From Verrucomicrobiota bacterium (GTDB lineage Bacteria > Verrucomicrobiota > Verrucomicrobiia > Palsa-1439): a stretch of 38,187 nucleotides of DNA. The position numbers were made by a program, and so were the translations under genes. The stretch spans positions 8,138 through 46,324 of the forward strand of contig PLTX01000072.1 in NCBI GenBank assembly GCA_003164675.1, read 5' to 3'. Positions 16,159 to 24,686 of the stretch are shown here, piece by piece (positions within the stretch are counted from its first letter, which is position 1; the number at the start of each line of letters is the position of its first letter). The notes beneath the pieces are model-generated. The model saw nothing but the letters and a program-made list of their open reading frames with translations, did no database searches and had not been told where the DNA came from.

Positions 16159-18564
16159 ATGATCAGAATTACCAGATTCCTTGCCTGTTTCCTCGCCTGT
16201 ATTTGCTTGTCACGCACCGCATGGGGATGGGGGGCGGAAGGCCACATGACCGTTGCCCAAATCGCCTACAATCACCTCAGCCCCGCCGTCAAAGCCCAAT
16301 GCGACGCCCTCATCGCCGTATCCCTGACATACTCGAGTACCGCAAGCACCAATTTCATAACCGCCGCCTCTTGGGCCGATGATTTCAAAAGCAGTTTGGG
16401 CACAGGCACTTCGCACTACATTGATTTGCCTCTCTGTATCAATGGCATGGTGGGGAATACTGGGACTTGTACCGATGGCGTGTGCACCAACAATGCCCCC
16501 CCCGGCGTTCCCAATGTCGTCACAGCTCTCGCCACGAACATTGCCATACTCCAAAATCCCAATGCGGCTCTGACCAACAGGGCCACCGCCTTGCGATATG
16601 TGATCCACTATGTCGGCGATGTCCAGCAACCACTCCATGCCTCCAACGGCATTTCCACCAACCACCCCCCTTCTTCCGGCGGCGATGGCGGCGGGAACAG
16701 TTTCAGCCTCAAGGGCACTTGGAGTGAACTCCATGCTCTCTGGGACGCCGGCGGCGGATATCTGAATGACTCCGGGATTTCCCGTCCGATGTCAGCATCG
16801 GGTTACGCCACGATCAGCAACAAAGCCGCCGATGTTGAAACCACCTATCCCTACAGCCCGAATATCGGCACAGTTCCCGACCCCATGACCTGGGCCACGG
16901 ATAGCTTCTATTACGCGGAAACGGTCGCCTATGCCAACATCACCGAAGGCGGCACTCCCACCACCAGCTATCTTAACAGCGCCTCGTCCTGCTCGAAACA
17001 GCGCATGGCCGCAGGCGGAAAACGCCTCGCCGACTTGCTCATGACGATCATCGTCACCAACGCGGCGAGCTTCACCGCCAGCACGACCAACGGCCCGTCC
17101 CCATTGACCGTAACTCTTACAGATACATCTTCGGGGAGCATCACCAACTGGTTCTGGAACTTTGGGGATGGCAAGACAACCAACTTCACCGCCTCGGCCA
17201 ATCCGACGCATACCTACGCTGCGGGCACCTACAACGTAACCTTGATCGTCAATGGTTACGGGGGCCTCAGCACCAACATTCAGGCCAACTACATCACGGC
17301 GGTGGCCTGTACGCCGCCAACGGCATCGGTCAGCGGCGGCCAGACGATTTGCCCGGCCGGCTCGGCGACAATTCAGGCCTCACTGACGGGCACGGGTCCG
17401 TGGAATGTGACGTGGCTGGATGGCACCGGCGGCACCAACTACTCGCAGAATGGAGTCGTTACGGGTCCTGCCACACGCACCGTCAGCCCCAGCTCAACGA
17501 CCACGTACACCGTCACCGCAGTATCGGATGCTTCGGGTTGCTCCGGCGGTACGTCCTCCGGCAGCGCGACCGTCACAGTCAATCCGACGCCGTCAACGCC
17601 GACGACCAGCAACAACGGCCCGATCTGTTCCGGCAGCACATTGACGCTCAGCACGCCGTCGGTACCCGGCGCCACCTACAGTTGGACCGGCCCGAACAGC
17701 TTCACATCGGCACAGCAAAACCCGTCTATCTCAGGCGCAACGACTGCCGCCAGCGGCGTTTACTCGGTCACGATCATGGATGGCAACGGCTGCACTTCGG
17801 CCCCCGGCTCAACAACCGCCACCGTCAACCCGATCCCCGCCACGCCAACCGCCAGCAACAACGGCCCGATCTGTTCCGGCGGCACCTTGACGCTCAGCAC
17901 GCCGACCGTCCTTGGCGCCACGTACAGTTGGACGGGCCCCAATGGCTTTACATCGGTTCAGCAAACTCCAACGATTCCAAATGCAACGACCGACGCCAGC
18001 GGCGTTTACTCGGTCACGATCACGGATGGCAACGGCTGCACTTCGGCCCCCGGCTCAACAACCGCCACCGTCAACCCGATCCCCGCCACGCCAACCGCCA
18101 GCAACAACGGCCCGATCCTGGCAGGCAACACCTTGAACCTGACCGCCAGCTCGGTCGCCGGTGGAACCTACAACTGGACCGGCCCGAACGGGTTCACGTC
18201 GACCGACCAGAACCCGTTGATTCCAAACGCCACGTCTGCGGCCGCCGGAACGTATAGCGTCACGGTCACGGACACCAATGGTTGCACGTCCGCCGCCGGG
18301 TCAACGACCGTGCTGGTTATGGCGCCGCGGATCACGTCGATCACAAAACTGGGTAGCGATATCCTCATTACGTGGGCCACCATCGGCGGGACGACCAACG
18401 CCGTACAGGCGACAATAGGGACCCCCGATTACAACACCAACTTCCTCAATATCAGCGATCCGCTCGTCGTCACCGGCAGCGGCAACACCAGCACCAATTA
18501 CACGGATCCGGGCGCCGTCACCAACTCGCCCGCGAAGTTTTACCGTATAAAGCTGGTTCCGTGA
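16159..18564 (+). CDS. Secreted S1/P1 nuclease with PKD and Ig-like repeats
   Basis: 801 residues. The signal peptide ends at TAWG, leaving Trp at the mature N-terminus (WGAEGH). The first Trp is a zinc ligand in S1/P1 nucleases. Further zinc-site landmarks are AASWAD, ALRYVIHYVGDVQQPLHA and ELHALWDAGG. Residues ~303-382 form a PKD domain (FWNFGDGKTT…PTHTYAAGTYNVTL). An Ig-like domain follows (~384-474), then three 82-residue repeats (~474-720) and a C-terminal beta domain ending FYRIKLVP. It probably degrades extracellular DNA/RNA for phosphate or carbon, with the repeats spacing or anchoring it at the surface. The ribosome-binding site is weak (GAAAGTGA). Confidence 0.9.
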   Translation: MIRITRFLACFLACICLSRTAWGWGAEGHMTVAQIAYNHLSPAVKAQCDALIAVSLTYSSTASTNFITAASWADDFKSSLGTGTSHYIDLPLCINGMVGNTGTCTDGVCTNNAPPGVPNVVTALATNIAILQNPNAALTNRATALRYVIHYVGDVQQPLHASNGISTNHPPSSGGDGGGNSFSLKGTWSELHALWDAGGGYLNDSGISRPMSASGYATISNKAADVETTYPYSPNIGTVPDPMTWATDSFYYAETVAYANITEGGTPTTSYLNSASSCSKQRMAAGGKRLADLLMTIIVTNAASFTASTTNGPSPLTVTLTDTSSGSITNWFWNFGDGKTTNFTASANPTHTYAAGTYNVTLIVNGYGGLSTNIQANYITAVACTPPTASVSGGQTICPAGSATIQASLTGTGPWNVTWLDGTGGTNYSQNGVVTGPATRTVSPSSTTTYTVTAVSDASGCSGGTSSGSATVTVNPTPSTPTTSNNGPICSGSTLTLSTPSVPGATYSWTGPNSFTSAQQNPSISGATTAASGVYSVTIMDGNGCTSAPGSTTATVNPIPATPTASNNGPICSGGTLTLSTPTVLGATYSWTGPNGFTSVQQTPTIPNATTDASGVYSVTITDGNGCTSAPGSTTATVNPIPATPTASNNGPILAGNTLNLTASSVAGGTYNWTGPNGFTSTDQNPLIPNATSAAAGTYSVTVTDTNGCTSAAGSTTVLVMAPRITSITKLGSDILITWATIGGTTNAVQATIGTPDYNTNFLNISDPLVVTGSGNTSTNYTDPGAVTNSPAKFYRIKLVP
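17579..18318 (+). repeat. Three 246-bp Ig-like repeats
   Basis: The units begin at about 17579, 17825 and 18071 and are 82 codons long. GGCGTTTACTCGGTCACGAT occurs at 17755 and 18001, exactly 246 bp apart. The stretch from there through the following Pro-Ala-Thr-Pro linker is nearly identical between units 1 and 2, indicating recent duplication. Unit 3 is more diverged. Confidence 0.88.
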
Positions 18565-18577
18565 AAAATGGATTCAG

Positions 18578-18658
18578 GGGTGCAGCCGAAGGGATAACAC
18601 GGCAATCGAACAACCGAAGCCGCGTTCACAACTCGGTGAATCATCCGCGGCTGCACCC
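18578..18658. repeat. Long-spaced 11-bp inverted repeat
   Basis: GGGTGCAGCCG (18578-18588) and its exact complement CGGCTGCACCC (18648-18658) bracket 59 bp. It begins 14 bp after the nuclease stop. It could serve as a terminator-like structure or be a dispersed element. The rest of the 18565-18820 gap holds one more hairpin and no gene. Confidence 0.65.
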
Positions 18659-18722
18659 TTCCTAATCAGCCCCAGCTTCGATCTCCGCGCTTTACCACCA
18701 CCCCCGCCGTGTGGCTCTGTAA

Positions 18723-18743
18723 CGGCGCTTCTATGAAGCGCCG
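18723..18743. repeat. REP-like hairpin
   Basis: CGGCGCTT-ctatg-AAGCGCCG is an 8-bp perfect stem in the spacer between the convergent nuclease and comM genes. It may help terminate either transcript, though no T-tract is present. Confidence 0.55.
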
Positions 18744-18820
18744 CGTTCCAGATTGGACTTAACGCCACCCACGCAAATTCAATTGTGCCGATGATTTGGC
18801 CTGACCCAATTCATTCGTTC

Positions 18821-20344
18821 TCACACCCACAACTGACGATCCAGCGTGCGGTACTGGATCGCTTCGGAAATGTGCTGGGACTGGATTGTGTCGCTACGAT
18901 CAAGGTCGGCAATCGTGCGCGAGACCTTCAGGATGCGGTCGTAGGCCCGAGCGCTGAGATTCAACTCCGTCATCGCCATCTTCAGCAACTGCTGGCACTC
19001 GTCGTCAAGCTTGCAGAATTCCTTGATCTCTTTCGGCGCCATCCGCGCGTTGGTCTTGCCGAATCGCTCACGCTGCACTGCTCGCGCAAGCTCCACCCGT
19101 TCGCGAATCTTCTCCGACATTTCGCCTGTCGCCTCGCCCGCCATCTCCTTGTACTTCACCGACGGAACTTCGACGTGGATATCAATGCGGTCGAGCAACG
19201 GCCCGGAAATCTTGTTGCGATATTTCGTGATCATGTTCGGCGAGCAACGGCACTCGCGTTTCGGATCGCCGTAGAATCCGCACGGACACGGATTCATCGC
19301 GGCTACGAGGATGAAGTTGGCGGGAAACGTCATTGTCCCCGTGGCGCGCGAAATCACCACGCGCCCTTCTTCCAGCGGTTCGCGTAATGCTTCGAGCACG
19401 TCACGATGAAATTCAGGTAGTTCATCAAGGAACAACACACCGTTGTGCGCGAGGCTGATCTCGCCGGGCGTCAGATTCGCCGTGCCGCCCAGCAAACCTG
19501 CGTTGCTGGTTGTATGATGCGGCGCGCGGAACGGTCGTGTCGCCACGAGCGCCTGACCTTTTGGCAGCAACCCCAGAATACTATGAATCTTTGTGGTTTC
19601 GAGGGCCTCTTCGAGATTCGAGTTCGGCAGAACCGTTGGCACGCGCTTCGCCAACAACGTCTTCCCGCTGCCCGGCGGCCCAATCATCAAAATGTTGTGG
19701 CCGCCTGCCGCGGCAACTTCCAGCGCCCGCTTGACGTGTTCCTGCCCCTTCACATCGATGAAGTCGACGTCGTAATTGCGCTGTTGCTGAAAAATCTGCG
19801 ACGGATCTTCACGAAGCGGCTGCCACTCGCGTTTACCCGCGAGAAATTCCGCCACTTCGCGCAGGTTCCTGGCCGGATATACGTCGATGCCCTGGACCAC
19901 TGCCGCTTCGGGCGCATTGTCCGCGGGAACAATCAACCCGCGCTTCTTCTGCTCGCGCGCGCAGATCGCAATCGGCAGCACGCCGTTGACGCTGCGCACT
20001 TCGCCGCTCAGCGCCAACTCGCCCACGATAGCGAACTCGTCGAGGTTCGGCGCGACAATCTGCTCGCTCACCGCGAGGATCCCGACGGCAATGGGAAGAT
20101 CGAAACTCGGCCCCTCTTTTTTCACGTCAGCGGGCGCCAGGTTAATGGTCGTCCGACCCATCACGTATTTGAACCCGCTGTTTTCGATCGCCGTCTTGAC
20201 CCGGTCCCGCGACTCCTTCACCGCCGCATCGGGCAAACCCACGATGATCACCGCCGGCTGACCCCACCCCGCGTTGACTTCGATCTCGATGGGATAGGAA
20301 TCAATGCCCAGAACCGCCGCCGAATGGACTTTGGCAAGCATCAA
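18821..20344 (-). CDS. comM: YifB/ComM family Mg-chelatase-like AAA+ ATPase
   Basis: 507 residues, normal for the family. An N-terminal Lon-like domain (GLPDAAVKESRDRVKTAIEN) is followed by the AAA+ core with Walker A GPPGSGKT (222-229). Then come LFLDELPEF for Walker B and the cysteine cluster NPCPCGFYGDPKRECRCS. The C-terminal helical domain ends with SHISEAIQYR-type sequence. ComM is a hexameric helicase that promotes branch migration when transformed DNA is integrated. Two adjacent ATG codons (20344, 20341) are both possible starts. It is divergent from TPR gene C. Confidence 0.93.
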   Translation of the reverse strand: MMLAKVHSAAVLGIDSYPIEIEVNAGWGQPAVIIVGLPDAAVKESRDRVKTAIENSGFKYVMGRTTINLAPADVKKEGPSFDLPIAVGILAVSEQIVAPNLDEFAIVGELALSGEVRSVNGVLPIAICAREQKKRGLIVPADNAPEAAVVQGIDVYPARNLREVAEFLAGKREWQPLREDPSQIFQQQRNYDVDFIDVKGQEHVKRALEVAAAGGHNILMIGPPGSGKTLLAKRVPTVLPNSNLEEALETTKIHSILGLLPKGQALVATRPFRAPHHTTSNAGLLGGTANLTPGEISLAHNGVLFLDELPEFHRDVLEALREPLEEGRVVISRATGTMTFPANFILVAAMNPCPCGFYGDPKRECRCSPNMITKYRNKISGPLLDRIDIHVEVPSVKYKEMAGEATGEMSEKIRERVELARAVQRERFGKTNARMAPKEIKEFCKLDDECQQLLKMAMTELNLSARAYDRILKVSRTIADLDRSDTIQSQHISEAIQYRTLDRQLWV

Positions 20345-20914
20345 ACTATTGTAGAAGACGCGTGCTATCTGTCGAGCAATTAAGCCCGTAGGAACACGCT
20401 GCCTGTCCCGATTCCGAGATCGGAGCCGCGGGTCCGCCTACGGCCTTGTCGTGGGCGACTGACGGACGCGCTGTCCCGTGTTTGCCGTCCGCAAGTCAGC
20501 TTCTCCATTGATACATCGCTTCAGCGCGTGCAAGGACTTTGACCCGCAATTGGCTGAGGACATTTTGGCTTTGCTTGATGCCTATGCCAAACTTCCAATA
20601 AAATTCTAGCGCTGCCGCCAACGCACAAGCAGACCCGGTCAGGTTTACGGAGGACGCTAAAAAGTTCCCCGCCTTGGATGTCACGTCGAACACGGAATGC
20701 GGAAGTTCAGCAGCGCTGACTGCCCGCTCCAAGGGAGCAATCACAAGAACCGAGCCGAAGGTGTCTGCGGGGCAAGATGTTACGGACATATCGCACTTTG
20801 TAACCGAACCGCGCCGCCAAGTCGAACGCGTTTTGTCTCGGCGCGGCCCTCTTGTCAGACAGACCGCCGTCGGATACTCTCGGTCGAAGAATGTTGAAAA
20901 GTGGGCAGGCCCAG
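20345..20914. other. Intergenic region between comM and TPR gene C
   Basis: About 570 bp between divergent genes. I see a weak hairpin CCGAT-tccgag-ATCGG near 20410 and no convincing promoter pair. A 97-codon leftward open frame (20496-20789) has no ribosome-binding site or family resemblance, so I do not call it. The stretch should hold the promoters of both flanking genes. Confidence 0.5.
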
Positions 20915-22699
20915 ATGAAGCAACCGCGCACAGGCACCGATTGGCTCACGTTGGCCAAACTGCTGGTGGGGCTCACGTTTATCGCGTACCTGCCGGCCCT
21001 GCGCGGCGGGTTCGTCTTTGATGATGGCCCGCTCATCATCGTTAACCGGCTGGTGAGGGCGCATGACGGACTTTATCGGTTTTGGTTTACCGCGGAAGCG
21101 GCTGATTATTACCCACTGACAGGGAGCTTGTGGTGGCTCCAGTGGCGGGTATTTGGCTACCATGCCATCGGGTATCATGCGGTCAACGTCTTGTTGCACG
21201 CCGCCAACGCCGTCCTGATATGGATGATCCTGCTGCGCCTGAAGATTCCAGGAGCCTGGCTGGCCGGGGCCGTCTTTGCGGTCCATCCGGTGAACGTGGC
21301 CACGGTAGCCTGGATCAGCGAACAGAAGAACACGTTGTCGATGCTATTCTCCGCGGTGGCGATTCTTCTGTACTTGCGATTTTACGAAGACGACCGATGG
21401 CGGTGGTACGGTTTTTCATTGGCGGCGTTTCTGCTGGCGCTGCTCAGCAAGACAGCGGTTGTCATGCTGCCCGTTGCGTTGCTGGGTTGCGTGTGGTGGA
21501 TGCGGGGGCGGCTGCGACGGAAGGACTTCCTGTGCAGCGTGCCGTTCTTCGTCCTTTCCCTGGCGTTGGGATTGGTGACCGTCTGGTTTCAGCTCCATCG
21601 GGCCTTACAGGGGCATCTGGTTCGGAGTGACGGCTTTCTTGCCCGCTTGGCCGCGGCGGGATGGGTCCCGTGGTTTTACCTGTACAAGGCGCTCCTACCG
21701 GTCAATCTGACCCTGATGTATCCGAAGTGGTCGATCGATGTTTCGCGCTGGGCTTCGTACGTTCCGGGAGCGCTGCTGATCGTTTGTTTCCTGGTTTTTT
21801 GGCGGGAGCGCAGGACATGGGGACGTCCGCTGTTATTCGGGCTCGGCTATTTTCTCGTTATGCTCTTTCCGGTGCTGGGATTCTTCGATCAAGGCTTTTA
21901 CGCCTACTCGCTGGTCGCTGATCATTGGCAGTACCACTCAATCGTCGGAGTCATTGCCCTGGCGGTCGCCGCCGGGGAAGAGGTATTCCGTCGGATCGGC
22001 CACCAGCATCGTCGGTGGGGAATGACCGTCGCCGTCGGGATGTTGGCAATGCTGGGTGCGGCAACCTGGCAGCGCGATGGCGTATACGCCACCGATGAAA
22101 CGCTCTGGCAGGATACCGTAGCCAGGAACCCACAAGCTTGGAGCGCCTACACCAACCTGGGGGCAGCCATGAAGCAGGCCGGTAAACTTGAAGCTGCGGT
22201 CGGATGCTACGAGCAGGCGCTGCGCCTCAAACCGGATTCAGCGGAGGCACACAACAATCTCGGCGATGCGTTACGGCAACAGGGAAAGCTGCCAGAGGCG
22301 ATCAGTCACCTCGAGCAGGCGTTGCGGATCAGGCCCCATTATGCCGAGTGCCACGGCAACCTTGGGAATGCGTTGGCGCAGCTCGGCAGAGACCAGGAAG
22401 CGATCAGTCACTTCGAGCAGGCGTTACAGATCAATCCCGACTTCGCCGAGGTGCACAACAATCTCGGAAATGCCTTGCTGGGGCAGGGTAAGGTATCGGA
22501 AGCGGTCGAGCACTACCAGCAGGCACTGCGGATCAATCCCGATTTCGCCGAGGCGCATCTCAACCTGGCAACCGCGCTGGAGAAAGCAGGCCGGGCACCG
22601 GAGGCGATCGAGCAATACGAGCAGGCACTGAGGCTCAAGCCTGATTTGACCTCCGCAGGATACGCCCTGGCGCGGCTGCGGGCAGGTCAGCAGCGGTGA
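20915..22699 (+). CDS. TPR membrane protein C, DUF1736/TMTC-like
   Basis: 594 residues from ATG 20915 (GGCAGG upstream); ATG 20891 would add eight. About nine membrane segments start with TLAKLLVGLTFIAYLPAL. The first loop carries the acidic pair FVFDDG (Asp36, Asp37). The family motif HPVNVATVAWISEQKNTLS follows. This is the layout of TMTC/DUF1736 proteins (GT-C fold; animal homologs are O-mannosyltransferases), where the first-loop acidic residue is thought catalytic. The tail holds five TPRs and the cap KPDLTSAGYALARLR. It is the only one of the six TPR genes on the plus strand. An extracytoplasmic sugar transfer role is inference. Confidence 0.85.
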   Translation: MKQPRTGTDWLTLAKLLVGLTFIAYLPALRGGFVFDDGPLIIVNRLVRAHDGLYRFWFTAEAADYYPLTGSLWWLQWRVFGYHAIGYHAVNVLLHAANAVLIWMILLRLKIPGAWLAGAVFAVHPVNVATVAWISEQKNTLSMLFSAVAILLYLRFYEDDRWRWYGFSLAAFLLALLSKTAVVMLPVALLGCVWWMRGRLRRKDFLCSVPFFVLSLALGLVTVWFQLHRALQGHLVRSDGFLARLAAAGWVPWFYLYKALLPVNLTLMYPKWSIDVSRWASYVPGALLIVCFLVFWRERRTWGRPLLFGLGYFLVMLFPVLGFFDQGFYAYSLVADHWQYHSIVGVIALAVAAGEEVFRRIGHQHRRWGMTVAVGMLAMLGAATWQRDGVYATDETLWQDTVARNPQAWSAYTNLGAAMKQAGKLEAAVGCYEQALRLKPDSAEAHNNLGDALRQQGKLPEAISHLEQALRIRPHYAECHGNLGNALAQLGRDQEAISHFEQALQINPDFAEVHNNLGNALLGQGKVSEAVEHYQQALRINPDFAEAHLNLATALEKAGRAPEAIEQYEQALRLKPDLTSAGYALARLRAGQQR

Positions 22700-22800
22700 A
22701 ACCCTAAGAAAGCTGGTCTGTTCGACACCGGTCCCCCACCGCGCCGATTCCCTGGCACCGCCACAGTTCATTTGACGGGCTGCCCCCTCACCTTGATCCT

Positions 22801-22841
22801 TTGCGACCTGGGCACAACGTGGTCGCTTCTCGTCTGACTCG
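22801..22841. repeat. GCGACC/GGTCGC repeat, copy 1
   Basis: GCGACC (22803-22808) pairs with GGTCGC (22821-22826) around a 12-base loop and is followed by TTCTCG and GACTCG. A second copy with a few substitutions lies at 36081-36122, next to the stop of TPR gene F. Both copies sit downstream of TPR-protein genes. Confidence 0.65.
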
Positions 22842-22926
22842 ATTCCCCCCGGAGGGGAGAGGAGACGAAGCGCCTTCCCCTCGCCCTTCTTAAACAGCTA
22901 AACACAAAACTGTTCCCTGTCTTCCG

Positions 22927-22958
22927 AGAGGCCGGTCTTCGGAGCGGCCTCTTGTTTT
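22927..22958 (+). terminator. Possible rho-independent terminator after TPR gene C
   Basis: AGAGGCCG (22927-22934) and CGGCCTCT (22945-22952) form an 8-bp stem followed by TGTTTT. It lies 228 bp after the stop of gene C, within the nested repeat, so it may be borrowed from the repeat. Confidence 0.45.
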
Positions 22959-23047
22959 CCCCTCTCCCTTTTTAGGGAGAGGGCCTGCCCGCCGTAGCCC
23001 GCCGTCTGGCGAAGGCGGGTCAGGGTGAGGGTTCGTTCTCCAGCCGT

Positions 23048-23073
23048 GACGCACTCATCAAATCAAGTGCGTC
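23048..23073. repeat. 8-bp hairpin
   Basis: GACGCACT (23048-23055) and AGTGCGTC (23066-23073) form a perfect stem with a 10-base A/T-rich loop, just after the nested repeat element. Function unknown. Confidence 0.5.
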
Positions 23074-23228
23074 GCAGCGCTAGCCAACAGATTTTTCACA
23101 TCCAGCAGGCTTCGGGATCCCATCGGCCCGTGTCGTGCGCGGTCGGGCCTTTGGCCCGGCAAGGCAGGAAGATCTCACAACAGCGGGTTTGAAGCCCGAA
23201 CAGAACTCGAGCTTCAAACGTCTCACCC

Positions 23229-23265
23229 AAAACAAACGGGTCGTCCCGAAACCGGGACGACCCGT
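23229..23265 (-). terminator. Strong terminator of the PEP-CTERM gene
   Basis: On the minus strand a 13-bp perfect stem (23236-23248 with 23253-23265, core CGGGTCGTCCCG) closes a 4-base loop and is followed by TTTGTTTT. It starts 28 bp after the stop codon. This is a textbook rho-independent terminator. Confidence 0.88.
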
Positions 23266-23292
23266 AAGGATGAAGCAAACTTCAACTACCGG

Positions 23293-24183
23293 CTAGGAGC
23301 GACGACGGCGGATGCCCAACAAGCCGACGAGCCCTAGACCCACAAGCATCACAGTCGATGGCTCGGGAACTACAATCGATATCGCCGTGAACTCCGGAAG
23401 TCCGCCACCGGCAAGAGCGCTGCTGGGGTATACCGACAGGAACCCGTAAACGTTGCACGCTCCGGTCGGGACGGCGGTGCCACCCAACGCGGCGGAAGTA
23501 GAGTAGGATGTGACGTAATCGAACATCTCCATGCTGCCCGTGCTGTCCGTGATCGTGTAACTCTCATCGACGAGGTTGGCCTGGGAGTTGTTCGGGAACA
23601 CGCTTTGGAAGCTACCCGTGCTGCCGGAGAATGTCACGTTGTCCACCTCAATATACCAGCCCGCAACGCCAACTTGATTGGTAACCAACGCGGGCGTATT
23701 GATTTGATTAATCGTGAAGTTCGGCGTGGCGGGTGTTGCATTCCCAGAGGAAACCTTGAATATATAGTTCGCCGAATAACTGATCTGGTGCGCCGAGCTC
23801 GTGGCAAACGCCAGCTCTGGGATCGAGTGATACGGAGCCCAAAAACCATTAACCTTTATTGCATCGCCCACAGCGGGAGTCGTGTAGCTGTTCGTACTAA
23901 TAGTATTCAGAATGCTGGCCGTGGTGAACAGATCCAGTGACCCGCTCCCATCCGCAACAAGCAGCGACCAGCCAGTGAAGTAACGTCCACCGAACGTACC
24001 AGGCTGTGATGCGATGGCGGTGATGACAGGGTATGAGCCTGTGTTATAGCTGTCGTCGTAAGCGACGGTGTTGCTCGTCGCATAATACTGCTCGATGTCT
24101 GCCGCGGTATCGGCGTATACCTTCACGCCCGACAGCACCACTGCCGCTACGATTGCTCCTGTAAACAGTAAACTCTTCCTCAT
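23293..24183 (-). CDS. PEP-CTERM surface protein with OB-like repeats
   Basis: 296 residues. The signal peptide (MRKSLLFTGAIVAAVVLSGV) cleaves probably after VYA. The C-terminal 25 residues are a PEP-CTERM sorting signal: VPEPST, a hydrophobic helix, then IRRRRS. Such proteins are recognised and cut by an exosortase and end up at the cell surface or in the matrix. The body contains two similar halves, each with a GS-(L/M)-x-(L/M)-F strand, a VxGF or VNGF turn and a LPEFT or IPELA segment, which suggests duplicated OB-fold-like domains. The start is ATG 24183 with AAAGGAC upstream; the frame extends 16 codons further without support. No exosortase gene is in the window. Confidence 0.88.
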   Translation of the reverse strand: MRKSLLFTGAIVAAVVLSGVKVYADTAADIEQYYATSNTVAYDDSYNTGSYPVITAIASQPGTFGGRYFTGWSLLVADGSGSLDLFTTASILNTISTNSYTTPAVGDAIKVNGFWAPYHSIPELAFATSSAHQISYSANYIFKVSSGNATPATPNFTINQINTPALVTNQVGVAGWYIEVDNVTFSGSTGSFQSVFPNNSQANLVDESYTITDSTGSMEMFDYVTSYSTSAALGGTAVPTGACNVYGFLSVYPSSALAGGGLPEFTAISIVVPEPSTVMLVGLGLVGLLGIRRRRS

Positions 24184-24324
24184 GACAAGTCCTTTCGTGG
24201 ATTTGGTTGGCGTACTCTTAGAAATTCTCATTTCCCTACCCTTTCTCGCCTGTCCCTTTTTTCGTTAGACCTTCTTTGCCTGCACTCCCCTCGCAGAAGT
24301 GCACTCTACGTTCTCCGAGTCCCG

Positions 24325-24375
24325 ATAATATAGAACCGCCATTTTTTTGCAAGACTTTTCTTGCACAATCTTGCA
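24325..24375 (-). promoter_or_regulatory. Promoter region of the PEP-CTERM gene with TTGCA repeats
   Basis: On the minus strand TTGCAA (24347-24352) and TATTAT (24325-24330), 16 bp apart, form a plausible promoter about 140 bp before the start codon. TTGCA recurs at 24361-24365 and 24371-24375. GCAAGA-cttt-TCTTGC (24349-24364) is a perfect dyad over the -35 region. This could be an activator or repressor site. Confidence 0.5.
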
Positions 24376-24379
24376 GAAA

Positions 24380-24686
24380 ATTTCGTCAAGAAGCAGCGCC
24401 GAACGTGTGTCAACCACTCTTGTTCCAACTGGTAAACTGCCTGGTTCCCTGCAAAATCATGGATTTCGCGGCGGGCGGCCCCGATTTGCCCAATTTTCAT
24501 GCGGCATGCCGAGCGGGATGCCGATTTTCCGCAGATCGAGAGGAACATCTTCCGGTAAACCCGACGCACGTACCGTCCTTGCGCCAAGAAATATCCATTA
24601 TTTCAAGCATATGGCGGATTGGTCGCGTTCGTGGACTCGCGGCTTTCCTTGGGCCAGTCAATCTCTCCCCTGCGACTCCATCCCTC
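24380..24686. other. Gene-free stretch between TPR gene D and the PEP-CTERM promoter
   Basis: About 300 bp downstream of the gene D stop. The only structure I see is CGGCAT/ATGCCG near 24505. Open frames here have unlikely composition and run into the antisense of gene D, so none is called. No clear terminator for gene D. Confidence 0.45.

Larger units (their letters stand above)
22785..23031. mobile_element. Nested MITE-like repeat element
   Basis: CCCTCACC (22785-22792) and GGTGAGGG (23024-23031) match the ends of the 11310-11400 element, but here the element is 247 bp. Other repeats interrupt it. A GCGACC…GGTCGC module (22801-22841) splits the first CCTCTCCCC hairpin. A GAGGCCG hairpin lies in the middle (22927-22952). 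A CCCGCC…GGCGGG repeat sits near 23010. This suggests repeats inserted within repeats. The 593-bp gap 22700-23292 holds no gene. Confidence 0.65.

Noticed and set aside
20496-20789. 97-codon leftward open frame in the comM/TPR C gap
   Set aside because: No ribosome-binding site, no family motif, ordinary intergenic composition.
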